In this document: positions 8,501 to 16,563 of the stretch, one piece after another | How positions within the stretch are numbered: position 1 is the stretch's first letter | Layout of the letters: the number at the start of each line of letters is the position of its first letter | Assembly (NCBI GenBank): GCA_022841745.1 | Contig: JALHQW010000007.1 | Location: forward strand, 124,001 to 188,000 | Origin: Saprospiraceae bacterium | GTDB lineage: Bacteria > Bacteroidota > Bacteroidia > Chitinophagales > Saprospiraceae | Direction: 5' to 3' | Length of the DNA stretch: 64,000 nt | Notes under the pieces: model-generated | Databases searched by the model: none | Seen by the model: the letters and a program-made list of their open reading frames with translations, nothing else | Told to the model about the DNA's origin: nothing | Position numbers and translations under genes: made by a program

Positions 8501-11097
8501 GATGCGGGTACTGTGAAGGTGGCTGTACAGGTGGCAAATTGTTGGCAATCACCTGCAGCATTAAAAGTCACGGTCCTGCTTCCGCCGCAGCGGTCAGGAG
8601 GGTCAATGCTGTTGTTTGTGATAACGACATTGCAGCCACCTGAAGCCGTCACTGAGGCAAGCCAGTTGTTGTAGGCAGTATTGACGGCAGCTTGTGTCAA
8701 GCAAGCGCCTGTGGTCAGGTCGGCTGGGCAGGTCAGCACAATCGGTGTAGTGACAATCCAATTAAAAGTGGTAGAACAGGAAGCGGAATTGCCGCAGGCA
8801 TCGGTGGCCGTCCATGTCAATATCCTGGAACGATTGCACCCATTTATGCTGACCATTGATTCCGTGCACAAAGTCGGGATTGGCACTGCACCATTGCAAA
8901 GGTCATTGGCCACAGGTGGTGGTACATTCTGACAAGAAGGAACGAAGGTTGGGTTGCACCCAAGGTCAACCGTCGGTGGTGGGCAGCCTGAAAGCACTGG
9001 AGGTGTTACGTCTTCTGTCCAGGTATATACCGTTGAGCAGCTCGTGCTTTGGTTACAGTTATCGGTAGCTGTCCAAGTCAGTGTTCTTGTACGCCCACAT
9101 GCACTGGTATTTGTAATCGGCGTTTCCACGCAAATCACTGTAGGGCTACAACCGCCAGAAGCTGCCGGTGCTGTCACGCTGGTACAGGAAGGGATGGTCG
9201 GGTTGCAGGCTAATTGGACAGCCATTGGCGGGCAGCCTGAGAGCACCACATCGTTGGGAAAAGCAACGGTGAAGGTCGCCATGCAGGTTGTCGTCGTCGG
9301 TGTGCAAGTGCTGGTGTAGGTGAAAGTCACCGTGGTGGTGCCGCCGCAAGCTGGCGGCGCACCTTGGTTATTGTTCGTCAAAACACCGTTGCAGCCACCG
9401 CTGGCCGAGGCCGAGGCCAGCCAAGCATTGAACTGTGCATTGATAGCGGCCTGCGTTTGGCAGGAAGCTACCGTGGTGTTTATGGGGCAGGTTAGCATCA
9501 CCGTCTGCGGTGCTGCCACCGAAAAAGTTGCTTGGCAAGTAAGCGGTGGATGGCAATCGCTTGTTAGCGTATAGGTAACGGTAGTTGAACCGCCACAAGC
9601 GGATGGCGCACCGGGATTGTCACTGGTAATAATGCCATTACAACCGCCACTACCAGAGACTGAAACAAGCCAAGCATTGTACTGCGCCGTGATGGCAGCT
9701 TGGGTTTGACAGGCTGTGGCAGTGATATTTTGCGGGCAGTTCAGTACGGGTTGTGAGGGGGCCGTTACCGTAAACGTCGCTTGGCAACTTGTTGGCGGGG
9801 CACATTCGCCCTGCACGGTAAAAGTCACGGTCACCGTGCCGCCACAAGCAGCGGGCGGGCCTTGGCTATTGTTGCTCAACACAGCATTGCAACCACCCGA
9901 AAAGCTCGCCGTGGCCAGCCATGCGTTATATGCTGCATTGACGGCAACTTGGGTGGAACATATACCAATCGTTGTGTTTTGGGGGCAATTGAGCGTCACG
10001 GGTGGGTCAACTTCCCAAGTATAAACTGAAGAGCATACAGCTGTATTTTGGCATAAGTCGGTTGCCGTCCAGGTGAGGGTTCTCGTTCGCCCGCAAGCAC
10101 TTGTATTGGTAATGGGCGTCTCCATACAGATTACCGTCACTGTGCTACAATTGTCCGTTGCCGTGGGCATAGGTACAATGGCACAAGATGGGATGGCCGG
10201 CGGGTTGCAGGCCAAAACTATTGCCGGTGGTGGGCAGCCGTTTAGAATTGGGTCAACGTCGTCCACCACGGAATAGGTCACGGGGCATGTCGCTGTTTCT
10301 TGCGTTAAAGGGTCGGTAATGGTAAAAGTTCGGATTAAGGTCAAGGGATTGCCAATGCATCCAGCACCACTTGATTGGTCGGACACGGTGATGGTGACAG
10401 GATTACAACTTCCAACTACTATGCCGCCCAATGCAGCAAAAGCAGCGGCAGCATTGGCGTTGTTGACAACTGGGATTTGTGAGGCACAGGTTAAATTAAT
10501 CGGGCCTGGCGGCGGGCAGGTCACATCCAACTGGCAGCACAGGATCACGTTAACATCTTGTACGGACACAGGGCCGTTTCCAGGTCGGCAAATAGTTATG
10601 GTGTATTGCGTTTGCTGAGGTAAAAACTCTATACAAATTTCACCGGTAGCGGCTGTGGGTGAGCCTAATAGAAACCAAGTACCTGGAGGGTTTTCCTCCC
10701 ATACGCATACATCTCCAATTGCGTTTCCACATCCCTGTTTAGGGGTGAAGCAAATTTGGGTGTTGCAGTTAGCTGTACCGGGTGGAATATTGAAAAAGGT
10801 AAAACTGCCACAACCGCCAATAGTTTGTGGGGCAGGAGGATTCTGGTTCCCAATGCAAAAATCTGAACCTTGCGGCACAGCGGAGGCATCAATCAACATG
10901 GTGTTTGCCGCCGGCAACGGTGGCCCTGCTTGGGGTGGCTGATTGTTGTTATTAGCGCAGGGGCCGTATTGTGCCGATGCGGTGGTGTTTAATGCCACTA
11001 AGAACAAGATCACAAGTGTGGTTCCCAGCCATTGTCCAAGCCATTGCTCGGGAGAGGGCATAGGATTCAATTTGGGTTTGATAGTGCAGTTTTTCAT
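5539..11097 (-). CDS. Giant T9SS-sorted HYR-like repeat adhesin
   Basis: 1852 residues. Residues 26-43 are a signal segment ending TASAQ. A ~150-residue cysteine-rich N-terminal domain matches the paralogue at 1-4711. Next come a CNP-type HYR-like domain, many 84-residue modules (CP, QTQAAINAQ, GGCNG, ACGG), and then about five ~85-residue modules of another kind (FTVPANG, TCEGTRTYTWTYTDC, WSFVYT). The last 81 residues, from INPNPASDAF to LVVQR, form a typical T9SS type A sorting domain, so the protein is predicted to cross the outer membrane through T9SS. The modules are more diverged than in the neighbouring paralogue. Role inferred: surface adhesion or matrix protein. Start chosen for the signal segment. 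Confidence 0.88.
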   Translation of the reverse strand: MKNCTIKPKLNPMPSPEQWLGQWLGTTLVILFLVALNTTASAQYGPCANNNNQPPQAGPPLPAANTMLIDASAVPQGSDFCIGNQNPPAPQTIGGCGSFTFFNIPPGTANCNTQICFTPKQGCGNAIGDVCVWEENPPGTWFLLGSPTAATGEICIEFLPQQTQYTITICRPGNGPVSVQDVNVILCCQLDVTCPPPGPINLTCASQIPVVNNANAAAAFAALGGIVVGSCNPVTITVSDQSSGAGCIGNPLTLIRTFTITDPLTQETATCPVTYSVVDDVDPILNGCPPPAIVLACNPPAIPSCAIVPMPTATDNCSTVTVICMETPITNTSACGRTRTLTWTATDLCQNTAVCSSVYTWEVDPPVTLNCPQNTTIGICSTQVAVNAAYNAWLATASFSGGCNAVLSNNSQGPPAACGGTVTVTFTVQGECAPPTSCQATFTVTAPSQPVLNCPQNITATACQTQAAITAQYNAWLVSVSGSGGCNGIITSDNPGAPSACGGSTTVTYTLTSDCHPPLTCQATFSVAAPQTVMLTCPINTTVASCQTQAAINAQFNAWLASASASGGCNGVLTNNNQGAPPACGGTTTVTFTYTSTCTPTTTTCMATFTVAFPNDVVLSGCPPMAVQLACNPTIPSCTSVTAPAASGGCSPTVICVETPITNTSACGRTRTLTWTATDNCNQSTSCSTVYTWTEDVTPPVLSGCPPPTVDLGCNPTFVPSCQNVPPPVANDLCNGAVPIPTLCTESMVSINGCNRSRILTWTATDACGNSASCSTTFNWIVTTPIVLTCPADLTTGACLTQAAVNTAYNNWLASVTASGGCNVVITNNSIDPPDRCGGSRTVTFNAAGDCQQFATCTATFTVPASPTVVLTCPINTTVGACQTQAAINAQFNAWLATASASGGCNGVLTNNNQGAPSACGGNTVVTFIYTSTCSPLTTSCTAAFTVAAPATVQLTCPINSTVGACQTQAAINAQFNAWLATASASGGCNGVLTNNNTGAPSACGGNTVVTFTYTSTCFPFTTTCTATFTVAAPPPVQLTCPAPMVMNPCSTQAQVNAAYAAWLASATASGGCNGSLTNNNTLGAPTICNTGSVTRTITWTYTSTCSPFTTTCTSTFTLPAYPDFTVPANGAATVACPAQATPPMPPLVLNGCGGVITPTGPVVTNNPNPLTCEGTRTYTWTYTDCAGRVKTWSFVYTVERLDFTVPANGGATVDCPDDTDIVPNPPIVLSNCGEVLTPVLINTDAKPLCEGARRYTWRYTDCEGNSHDWSFVYTIVYQDFTVPSIQRELVECPQAAVEPVPPTVFDNCGVEVVPVGPSISSTYNAFGCEATRTYSYVYTDCSGFSHAWAFIYGFQYLGEFAIYADQYNEVSCIKHVVEPIPPTIYDNCGSPVSVWLSGVWEDIDPLGCMGTRIYTFTYRDCGGRTQEWKFTYFVKDDIAPMGTIPDVDEEVACLEDLPCPDDDFSDKMAEIIAEGDFYDNCKEPIAMLHSWTDVVGCSDPDGDGVFTFSRTYYFVIKDCCGNTYPEFVPVTYFGLCQPLGSFSMSDWGIEGDEPSLNANANTDLEVIQQLLGNSIKIGGTARSLTVNNAQCVMDLLPGTGGPSVLSDCHQVNCTGCNEMGVGGMKNALAANAIALELNIRYGVVFNGMSGAEAIASPLDCINLHPCITNCNAAGVCYLRIFDAFGEEYSFPYTVGGLQDLVNLYLNGALDLSGGLGVIYGTALNQSLLMLNSYGNDEMLAALCTDDDGQDLWSNGFDDLGSIEEIEWSPDFEINPNPASDAFAFRLAWMEQPSDVVLTFYNSLGQVVLIQQFDQVQLLNESIRIDGLKAGLYVVDVKLGAKHYNTRLVVQR

Positions 11098-11506
11098 GGT
11101 TTAGAATTAAGTGTTTGTTAAATATCAAAATCACAGGCAAGCCAAGGGCATTGCCATGTTTTTTTCTCTTTGGTTCGGCTTCCAGATGTAAGGCTATACG
11201 TCCTACGTGAGAATGAAAATGACCAATTTCCGTCGAGTTTCAGCGAAAATATATCGCTCTAACTCAGTAGTTAGGATGGAAATAATTTGATTGGATAAGC
11301 AAATTGAATGGGAAATTGCCAGATTGAAGGCAAGGAAAGATTGAATGGTAAGCAAATATAAGGAAAGGAAAGTTTGGCTGTATGTTTTTAAGTAAATTTT
11401 TTCGTCTGAGAAAAAATGTGAATTTGGGATTTAACTTGAGGTGGGTAGGTGATAAATCGGGTTGGGAATGGCAATTAAATACCATCCCAAAAAACTGAAA
11501 AACAAA
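11098..11506. other. Intergenic region, nothing clear
   Basis: About 400 bp between the nqr terminator and the giant adhesin start. A TATATTTG box on the minus strand (11360 to 11353) fits a Bacteroidota -7 element, but no -33 partner is visible and it lies about 255 nt from the start. No ORF of convincing composition is present. Confidence 0.4.
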
Positions 11507-11533
11507 AAAGCCCGACCAACTGGCCGGGCTTTT
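11507..11533 (-). terminator. Terminator of the nqr operon
   Basis: The stem AAAAGCCCG/CGGGCTTTT, with partial inner pairing, is followed on the minus strand by a T-rich tract (TTTTTTGTTTTTC). It starts 6 nt after the nqrF stop. Confidence 0.9.
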
Positions 11534-11538
11534 CCGTT

Positions 11539-12828
11539 TTAGCTTCCAAAATCATCAAAGGCAATATTCTCCTCCGGCACACCCAAATCGGAGAGCATTT
11601 TCTGCACCGCCGATAGCATGAGCGGCGGGCCACAGAGGTAGTATTCGATTTCTTCTGGCTCTGGGTGGTTTTTGAGGTAGTTCTCAAACACCACGTTGTG
11701 TATGAAGCCCACGGGGCCGTCCCAGTTGTCCTCTGGCAGCGGCTCGCTCAGGGCAATATGGTAGCTAAAGTTGGAAAACTCTTTTTCAATATCCGTGAAG
11801 TCTTCGGTGTAGAACAATTCCCGGCTGCTGCGGCCGCCGTACCAATAGCTCACCTTACGGTCACGGGTCTTCTCCGTATGGAAGAGGTGGAAGATATGGG
11901 AACGAAGCGGTGCCATGCCAGCACCACCACCGATATAGACCATTTCCTTTTTTGTCGGCTTGATGAAGAACTCGCCATAAGGGCCGGAGATGGTCACCTT
12001 GTCGCCAGGTTTGCGGGTGAACACAAAGCTGGAGCAAATGCCTGGGTTTACGTTCATCCAACCTTTTGCAGCCCTGTCCCAAGGTGGCGTGGCTACCCGG
12101 ATATTGAGCATGATGCGGTTGCCCTCTGCGGGGTGGTTGGCCATGGAATATGCCCGGAAAATAGGCTCCGGGTTTTTCATCTTCAAGCCCCACATATTGA
12201 ACTTGTCCCACTCTGGACGGTACTCGTCTGGCTTTTTGCCCATACGGGGGTGCGCCGTGATGTCAATTTCCTTGAAGTCGCACTCAATGGCTGGCACGTC
12301 CACTTGGATATAGCCGCCCGACTCAAAATGCAGGTTCTCGCCTGGCGGGAGCTTCACCACGAACTCCTTGATGAAAGTGGCCACATTGTAGTTGGACTCG
12401 ACCTCACACTCCCATTTTTTGATGCCGAACACTTCTTCTGGCACCCGGATTTCCATGTCGCCACGCACCTTCACCTGACAAGCGAGGCGCATGTGCTCGG
12501 CAGCTTGCTTGCGGCTGAGGTGGTTCATCTCGGTGGGCAGCACATCGCCGCCGCCAGCGTCCACATGGCATTTGCACATGGCGCAGGTACCACCGCCGCC
12601 ACAGGCCGAGGGAAGGAACACGTTTTTATTGCTCAAAGCCCCAAGCAGTGAGCCACCCGGTTGTACGATGAGCGGGTTCTCCCTGTCACCGTTGACGAAG
12701 ATTTTCACGTCACCTTGCGGAACGAGTTTTTTCTGCGCTACCAACAGCCCCACTGCCAGCAGCAAGATGATGGCTGTGAAAACAACCGCACCATACACCA
12801 CGAACATTACATCGAAAAGGAAAAGCAT
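11539..12828 (-). CDS. nqrF: Na+-translocating NADH:quinone reductase subunit F
   Basis: NADH-oxidising subunit of the Na+-NQR complex in the cytoplasmic membrane; it passes electrons from NADH via FAD to a [2Fe-2S] cluster. It has an N-terminal membrane helix ([11 protein letters not shown] onward), a ferredoxin motif C-x5-C-x2-C ([11 protein letters not shown]) with a fourth Cys in RLACQ, the FAD-site RAYSMANHP, the NADH-site GGGAGMAP and YLCGPPLM, and the conserved tail AFDDFGS. I place the start at ATG 12828, giving 429 residues. A longer frame reaches 12894, but its extra 22 residues are encoded by a spacer repeat and look unnatural. Last gene of nqrABCDEF. Confidence 0.97.
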   Translation of the reverse strand: MLFLFDVMFVVYGAVVFTAIILLLAVGLLVAQKKLVPQGDVKIFVNGDRENPLIVQPGGSLLGALSNKNVFLPSACGGGGTCAMCKCHVDAGGGDVLPTEMNHLSRKQAAEHMRLACQVKVRGDMEIRVPEEVFGIKKWECEVESNYNVATFIKEFVVKLPPGENLHFESGGYIQVDVPAIECDFKEIDITAHPRMGKKPDEYRPEWDKFNMWGLKMKNPEPIFRAYSMANHPAEGNRIMLNIRVATPPWDRAAKGWMNVNPGICSSFVFTRKPGDKVTISGPYGEFFIKPTKKEMVYIGGGAGMAPLRSHIFHLFHTEKTRDRKVSYWYGGRSSRELFYTEDFTDIEKEFSNFSYHIALSEPLPEDNWDGPVGFIHNVVFENYLKNHPEPEEIEYYLCGPPLMLSAVQKMLSDLGVPEENIAFDDFGS

Positions 12829-12840
12829 ATTCTTATGGTC

Positions 12841-12907
12841 ATTGGTGATTTGTGATTGGTGATTCGTGACCGGGCCACCCGAATCACCAATCACGAATCA
12901 CGAATCA
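12841..12907. repeat. Inverted low-complexity repeat in nqrE-nqrF spacer
   Basis: GATTGGTGATTCG (12854-12866) is followed after 13 nt by its perfect complement (12880-12892), with further GTGATT/AATCAC copies on both sides. It fills nearly the whole spacer and can form a hairpin in the operon mRNA. Confidence 0.85.
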
Positions 12908-12914
12908 CTTTTTC

Positions 12915-13523
12915 TCAATTCAAATAATTAGCGGGGTTAATCCCCATTAAGCTCATAAAAGCGATGCCCATCAGCCCCGTCAGGATGAAGGCGATACCGA
13001 GGCCCCTCAGCGGCGCCGGCACGTTAGAGTACCTGATTTTCTCCCGAATGGCGGCCATAGCAATGATGGCAATCGCCCAACCGATACCAGAACCGATTCC
13101 ATAGACGGTTGCTTCCGCAAAATCATATTCCCTGGCTACCATGAAAAGCGCCGCTCCAAGGATAGCGCAGTTCACTGTGATAAGCGGAAGGAAGATGCCC
13201 AATGCGTTGTAGAGCGATGGCGAATATTTCTCCACGGCCATTTCCACCAACTGCACCGAAGCAGCGATGGTTGCAATGAACAGGATAAAGCGAAGGAAGG
13301 TCAGGTCGGTACCGAATATGCCATCAGCACCAAGGATGGGTACGCTGATGAGCCAGTTGATAGGCACGGTGAGGGCCAACACGAAGATGACCGCCCCACC
13401 AAGGCCGACGGCTGTTTTTACCGATTTGGATACCGCCAGAAAGGAGCACATCCCAATGAAATAGGATAGCACCATGTTCTCGATGAAGGCGGATTTGAAG
13501 AAGACATTGATTAAGTCACCCAT
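12915..13523 (-). CDS. nqrE: Na+-translocating NADH:quinone reductase subunit E
   Basis: A 202-residue membrane subunit with six predicted helices. In known complexes NqrD and NqrE together hold an intramembrane iron-sulfur centre by two cysteines each; here they are in [11 protein letters not shown] and ITVNCAILG. The length matches the family. It sits between nqrD and nqrF, with repeat-filled spacers on both sides. The N-terminus [20 protein letters not shown] is typical, so the start is firm. Confidence 0.97.
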   Translation of the reverse strand: MGDLINVFFKSAFIENMVLSYFIGMCSFLAVSKSVKTAVGLGGAVIFVLALTVPINWLISVPILGADGIFGTDLTFLRFILFIATIAASVQLVEMAVEKYSPSLYNALGIFLPLITVNCAILGAALFMVAREYDFAEATVYGIGSGIGWAIAIIAMAAIREKIRYSNVPAPLRGLGIAFILTGLMGIAFMSLMGINPANYLN

Positions 13524-13531
13524 CTTTTTAA

Positions 13532-13605
13532 GGGATGAGGGATGAGGGATGAGGGATGATTCGAAGGACGCTCAAGCATCCCTCATCCCTAATCCCTCAT
13601 CCCTG
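13532..13605. repeat. GGGATGA heptamer repeat forming an inverted pair
   Basis: Four GGGATGA units (13532-13559) face a block of complementary CATCCCT-like units (13577-13605). The arms are about 28 bp with two mismatches around a ~17-nt loop. They occupy the nqrD-nqrE spacer. Confidence 0.85.
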
Positions 13606-13608
13606 ATT

Positions 13609-14313
13609 TTAAGAAACGTCAACAAGTTTGCGGTTGCGGCTGCGCTGAATCCAGATGAGGATGCCCACCAAGAAAAGCGCAGAAGCGGGGAGCACCATCA
13701 AGCCATTGGGCTGGTACCAACCGAACAGGGCACTTGTTTGGGTATTGATAAGGTAATCAGGACTTGGGCCGATGATTTTCCATCCCATGAGTGCGCCCTT
13801 GCCTGTTATTTCCCGAATGACGGCAATGATGATAAGGATAAGGCCATAGCCCGCACCGTTTCCAATGCCATCAAGGAAAGAACGCCAAGGCTTATTGGCC
13901 ATTGCATAAGCCTCCAAGCGGCCCATCACGATGCAATTGGTGATGATGAGGCCGATGAACACCGACAATTTGTTCCAAACCTCATAATTGTAGGCTTTGA
14001 GCACCTGCTCGACCACCGTTACCAAGAAAGCGATGACCACGAGCTGGACAATCATCCTGATTTGCTTCGGAATCCCTTTGCGCATCAAAGAAATGATGAG
14101 GTTGGAAAAGCCCGTGACAAGCGTAACACTGACAGCCATGATGAGCGCAGGCTCAACCATTGTGGTTACAGCTAATGCAGAGCAGACCCCCAAAACTTGC
14201 ACCGTCACCGGGTTATCATTGTCAATGGGGTCAATGAGGAGTTTGCGCTCTTTTTTGCCAAACCACTCTTCTTTTTCCTCTTGAATTGTTGGGGAAACAG
14301 TTGTTTCTGCCAT
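13609..14313 (-). CDS. nqrD: Na+-translocating NADH:quinone reductase subunit D
   Basis: A 234-residue integral membrane subunit of Na+-NQR. A ~30-residue charged N-terminal segment (EEKEEWFGKKERKLL) precedes six predicted helices. The two family cysteines expected to ligate the intramembrane iron-sulfur centre with NqrE are in VLGVCSALAV and LIITNCIVMGR. The GIGNGAGYG stretch is also typical. The family is usually about 210 residues; the difference is the N-terminal segment. Third from last in the operon. Confidence 0.96.
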   Translation of the reverse strand: MAETTVSPTIQEEKEEWFGKKERKLLIDPIDNDNPVTVQVLGVCSALAVTTMVEPALIMAVSVTLVTGFSNLIISLMRKGIPKQIRMIVQLVVIAFLVTVVEQVLKAYNYEVWNKLSVFIGLIITNCIVMGRLEAYAMANKPWRSFLDGIGNGAGYGLILIIIAVIREITGKGALMGWKIIGPSPDYLINTQTSALFGWYQPNGLMVLPASALFLVGILIWIQRSRNRKLVDVS

Positions 14314-14325
14314 GAGTTATTGATT

Positions 14326-14404
14326 GTTGGGATTGTTGAATTATTTGATTGTTGAAGGTTGTTGCTGTTAGGCGGGCAACAATTTAACAATCAAGCAATT
14401 CAGC
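14326..14404. repeat. TTGATTGTTG-type repeat, inverted, in nqrC-nqrD spacer
   Basis: Several GATTGTTG units face AACAATC/AGCAATC units across a TTAGGCGGG centre, again giving an imperfect long hairpin that fills the spacer. The unit sequence differs from those in the other nqr spacers. Confidence 0.8.
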
Positions 14405-14409
14405 AATCA

Positions 14410-15120
14410 TTACTTCTTCTTCAATGTTTCAAAATAAGGCAAATAAGGTGTCAAACCAGCCTTCATCATTTCGTGGACGCCCGATGAAGTGATGGTTGCG
14501 CCAGAAATAGCATCCACCTCATGGCTTTTGTCCTTCGCACCACCTTTTATAACGCCGACGGACACAAATTGGCCATCCTTATAAATGGTTTTACCTTGAA
14601 ACTGTTTAGGGAAATTGGGGTTGTCCTTGATTTCTGCACCGAGGCCGGGCGTTTCGGCCACGTGCCCGAAAGAGACACCTGCCACCGTGTTGAAATCATC
14701 CTGGAGTGCAACTGTTGCCCAAATTTTATCCCAAAGCCCCATGCCACGTAGGCTCAACAGGTAGAGGTTGCCTTTGTCGCCTTTAAAAATATAGAGTGGG
14801 TAATGGCGGTCGGCCTCTGGCTTTTTCTCCTCAGCGGCCATGCTGATTTTTTCGGCCTGCTCGCCTTCCACGGGCGCTCCGTTGGCGTCAAGCACCACTT
14901 GTTCCACCTTGTTTTTGAAAAGCTCCAATACTTCTTGGTCACCCATTGTGGTCAAATCAGCCCCAAGCTGCTCTTTGATGGCACCAAGTATTTCCTTTTT
15001 CTTGAACACCTCTTCATTGGCGACGTGCATTGGCTCCAAGCCTTTTACCACGAACGCCAATACAATGGACACTACAAGCGTCATTACCAAGGTGTAAATG
15101 ATGATATATCTATTAGTCAC
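14410..15120 (-). CDS. nqrC: Na+-translocating NADH:quinone reductase subunit C
   Basis: A 236-residue subunit with one N-terminal membrane helix (residues 5-26) and a periplasmic FMN-binding domain. The covalent flavinylation motif is SGAT within DAISGATITSSG, with Thr209 as the FMN-carrying residue. ApbE would attach the FMN, but no apbE gene is in this window. HVAETPGLGAEI is also a family signature. The start has no competitor. Confidence 0.96.
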   Translation of the reverse strand: MTNRYIIIYTLVMTLVVSIVLAFVVKGLEPMHVANEEVFKKKEILGAIKEQLGADLTTMGDQEVLELFKNKVEQVVLDANGAPVEGEQAEKISMAAEEKKPEADRHYPLYIFKGDKGNLYLLSLRGMGLWDKIWATVALQDDFNTVAGVSFGHVAETPGLGAEIKDNPNFPKQFQGKTIYKDGQFVSVGVIKGGAKDKSHEVDAISGATITSSGVHEMMKAGLTPYLPYFETLKKK

Positions 15121-15152
15121 GGTTTTGATTTTTCACTTTAACGATTATCAAT

Positions 15153-16418
15153 TCAATTTGCAGCAGTTGCCACACGCTTGGCTCTCCGTTTCATATTTGA
15201 TTGAACCACATAATGGTCAATCAGTGGTGCCCACACGTTCATGAACAAAATAGCGAGCATCCATCCCTCTGGATAGGCGGTGTTCATTACCCTGATGATG
15301 ATGCCCAAGACGCCAATACCGAAGCCGTATATCCATTTACCCGTATTGGTGCTGGCGGCTGTAACGGGGTCGGTGGCCATGAAGGCCATAGCGAACCAGA
15401 AACTGCCCATGTAAAAATGGAAGTACCAAGGTATGTCCATCTGAACATCGTGCCCCCAGGCATTGAACAATAGGCCCATAAAAGCAGCACCGATTATCAT
15501 GGAAAACATGATTCGCCAAGATGCGATGCCCGTTGCGATAAGCATCAAGGCACCAATCATGATGAGCGGCTTGCTGGTCTCACCCACCGAGCCGGGTACG
15601 TCACCCCAGAACATTTGCAGAGACGAATAATGGGCAGTCACGTTGTCCCATCCATTTTTTGCAAGTGCCAGCGGCGTTGCGCCGCTCCAGCCATCCACCA
15701 CTGCCCCACCCCCGTCGCCGAAGGTGGCCACACCGAGCCATTTGAACAGGCCATCGAACATGCCATGCGCCCAGCCATAAGCCTCGCCCATGGCTGCCGT
15801 ACCCTCGAACTCAAGGCCCGAAACCCAGCACCGGTCGCCGGATATTTCGCCAGGATAGGCGAAGAACACGAATGCCCTTGCCAAAAGCGCAATGTTCACA
15901 ACGTTCATGCCTGTTCCACCGAATGCTTCCTTGCCCAAAATTACGGCAAACGCCACAGCAAAGGACAAAATCCACAGCGGGATATCAGGCGGCATGATGA
16001 GCGGGATTAGCGCACCTGTCACCAGAAAACCCTCCTCAATGCCGTGGCCTTTGCGGGCTGCATAGTAGAATTCGATGCCGAGACCCACAATATGTGTCAC
16101 GATGAATACCGGCAGTATCTTTATGAGGCCATGAACCAATTTGAGGTGCATCGCCGCCATAAAGGAGGTATGTTGCCCCAAAGCCACGAAATGTTGGTGA
16201 CCAATATTATAGGTGCCGAAAACATAGCACAGTGTGAGCGCCAGCACCACCATCACCATCGTGCGCTTGAGGTCCATCCGGTCACGGACGTGTACCCCCC
16301 CATGCGTCACATGGTTCGGCGTGTAAAGAAAAGTGAAGAACCCATCGTACAACGTGTGGAGGAACTTCTTCTCCTTTGGCGGCTCAAAACTTTTTACCTT
16401 GTCTAAAAAGCTATTCAT
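15153..16418 (-). CDS. nqrB: Na+-translocating NADH:quinone reductase subunit B
   Basis: A 421-residue polytopic membrane subunit with about ten helices; it carries a second covalent FMN and lies on the Na+ and quinone path. The flavinylation motif is SGAT in DGWSGATPLAL (Thr248). Other typical segments are GHGIEEGFLVTGALIPLIMP, FGGTGMNVVN and FMATDPVTAAST. It is followed after 32 nt by nqrC, the only nqr junction shown here without a repeat cluster apart from its short length. Confidence 0.97.
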   Translation of the reverse strand: MNSFLDKVKSFEPPKEKKFLHTLYDGFFTFLYTPNHVTHGGVHVRDRMDLKRTMVMVVLALTLCYVFGTYNIGHQHFVALGQHTSFMAAMHLKLVHGLIKILPVFIVTHIVGLGIEFYYAARKGHGIEEGFLVTGALIPLIMPPDIPLWILSFAVAFAVILGKEAFGGTGMNVVNIALLARAFVFFAYPGEISGDRCWVSGLEFEGTAAMGEAYGWAHGMFDGLFKWLGVATFGDGGGAVVDGWSGATPLALAKNGWDNVTAHYSSLQMFWGDVPGSVGETSKPLIMIGALMLIATGIASWRIMFSMIIGAAFMGLLFNAWGHDVQMDIPWYFHFYMGSFWFAMAFMATDPVTAASTNTGKWIYGFGIGVLGIIIRVMNTAYPEGWMLAILFMNVWAPLIDHYVVQSNMKRRAKRVATAAN

Positions 16419-16423
16419 TTTTT

Positions 16424-16563
16424 AACGGTGGACGGTGGACGGTGGACGATTGACGGAATACGCTTCCTCAACCCCACTATTTCACCATCGTTTATCTCAA
16501 TAACTTAAATTCAACACTCGGCATTTCTAATCCGAAATCCGCAATCGCCAATCCGCAATCGAA
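16424..16563. repeat. Two low-complexity repeat blocks in nqrA-nqrB spacer
   Basis: Near nqrB lies a tandem ACGGTGG/ACGATTG block (16424-16460). Near nqrA lies an AATCCGCAATC-type block (16529-16563). Relatives of the first occur at 55800 and 59591; relatives of the second occur inside the A2M gene at 32474. Confidence 0.8.

Noticed and set aside
11665-12651. 328-codon plus-strand ORF antisense to nqrF
   Set aside because: nqrF is certain from its cofactor motifs; the antisense frame is a codon-bias shadow.
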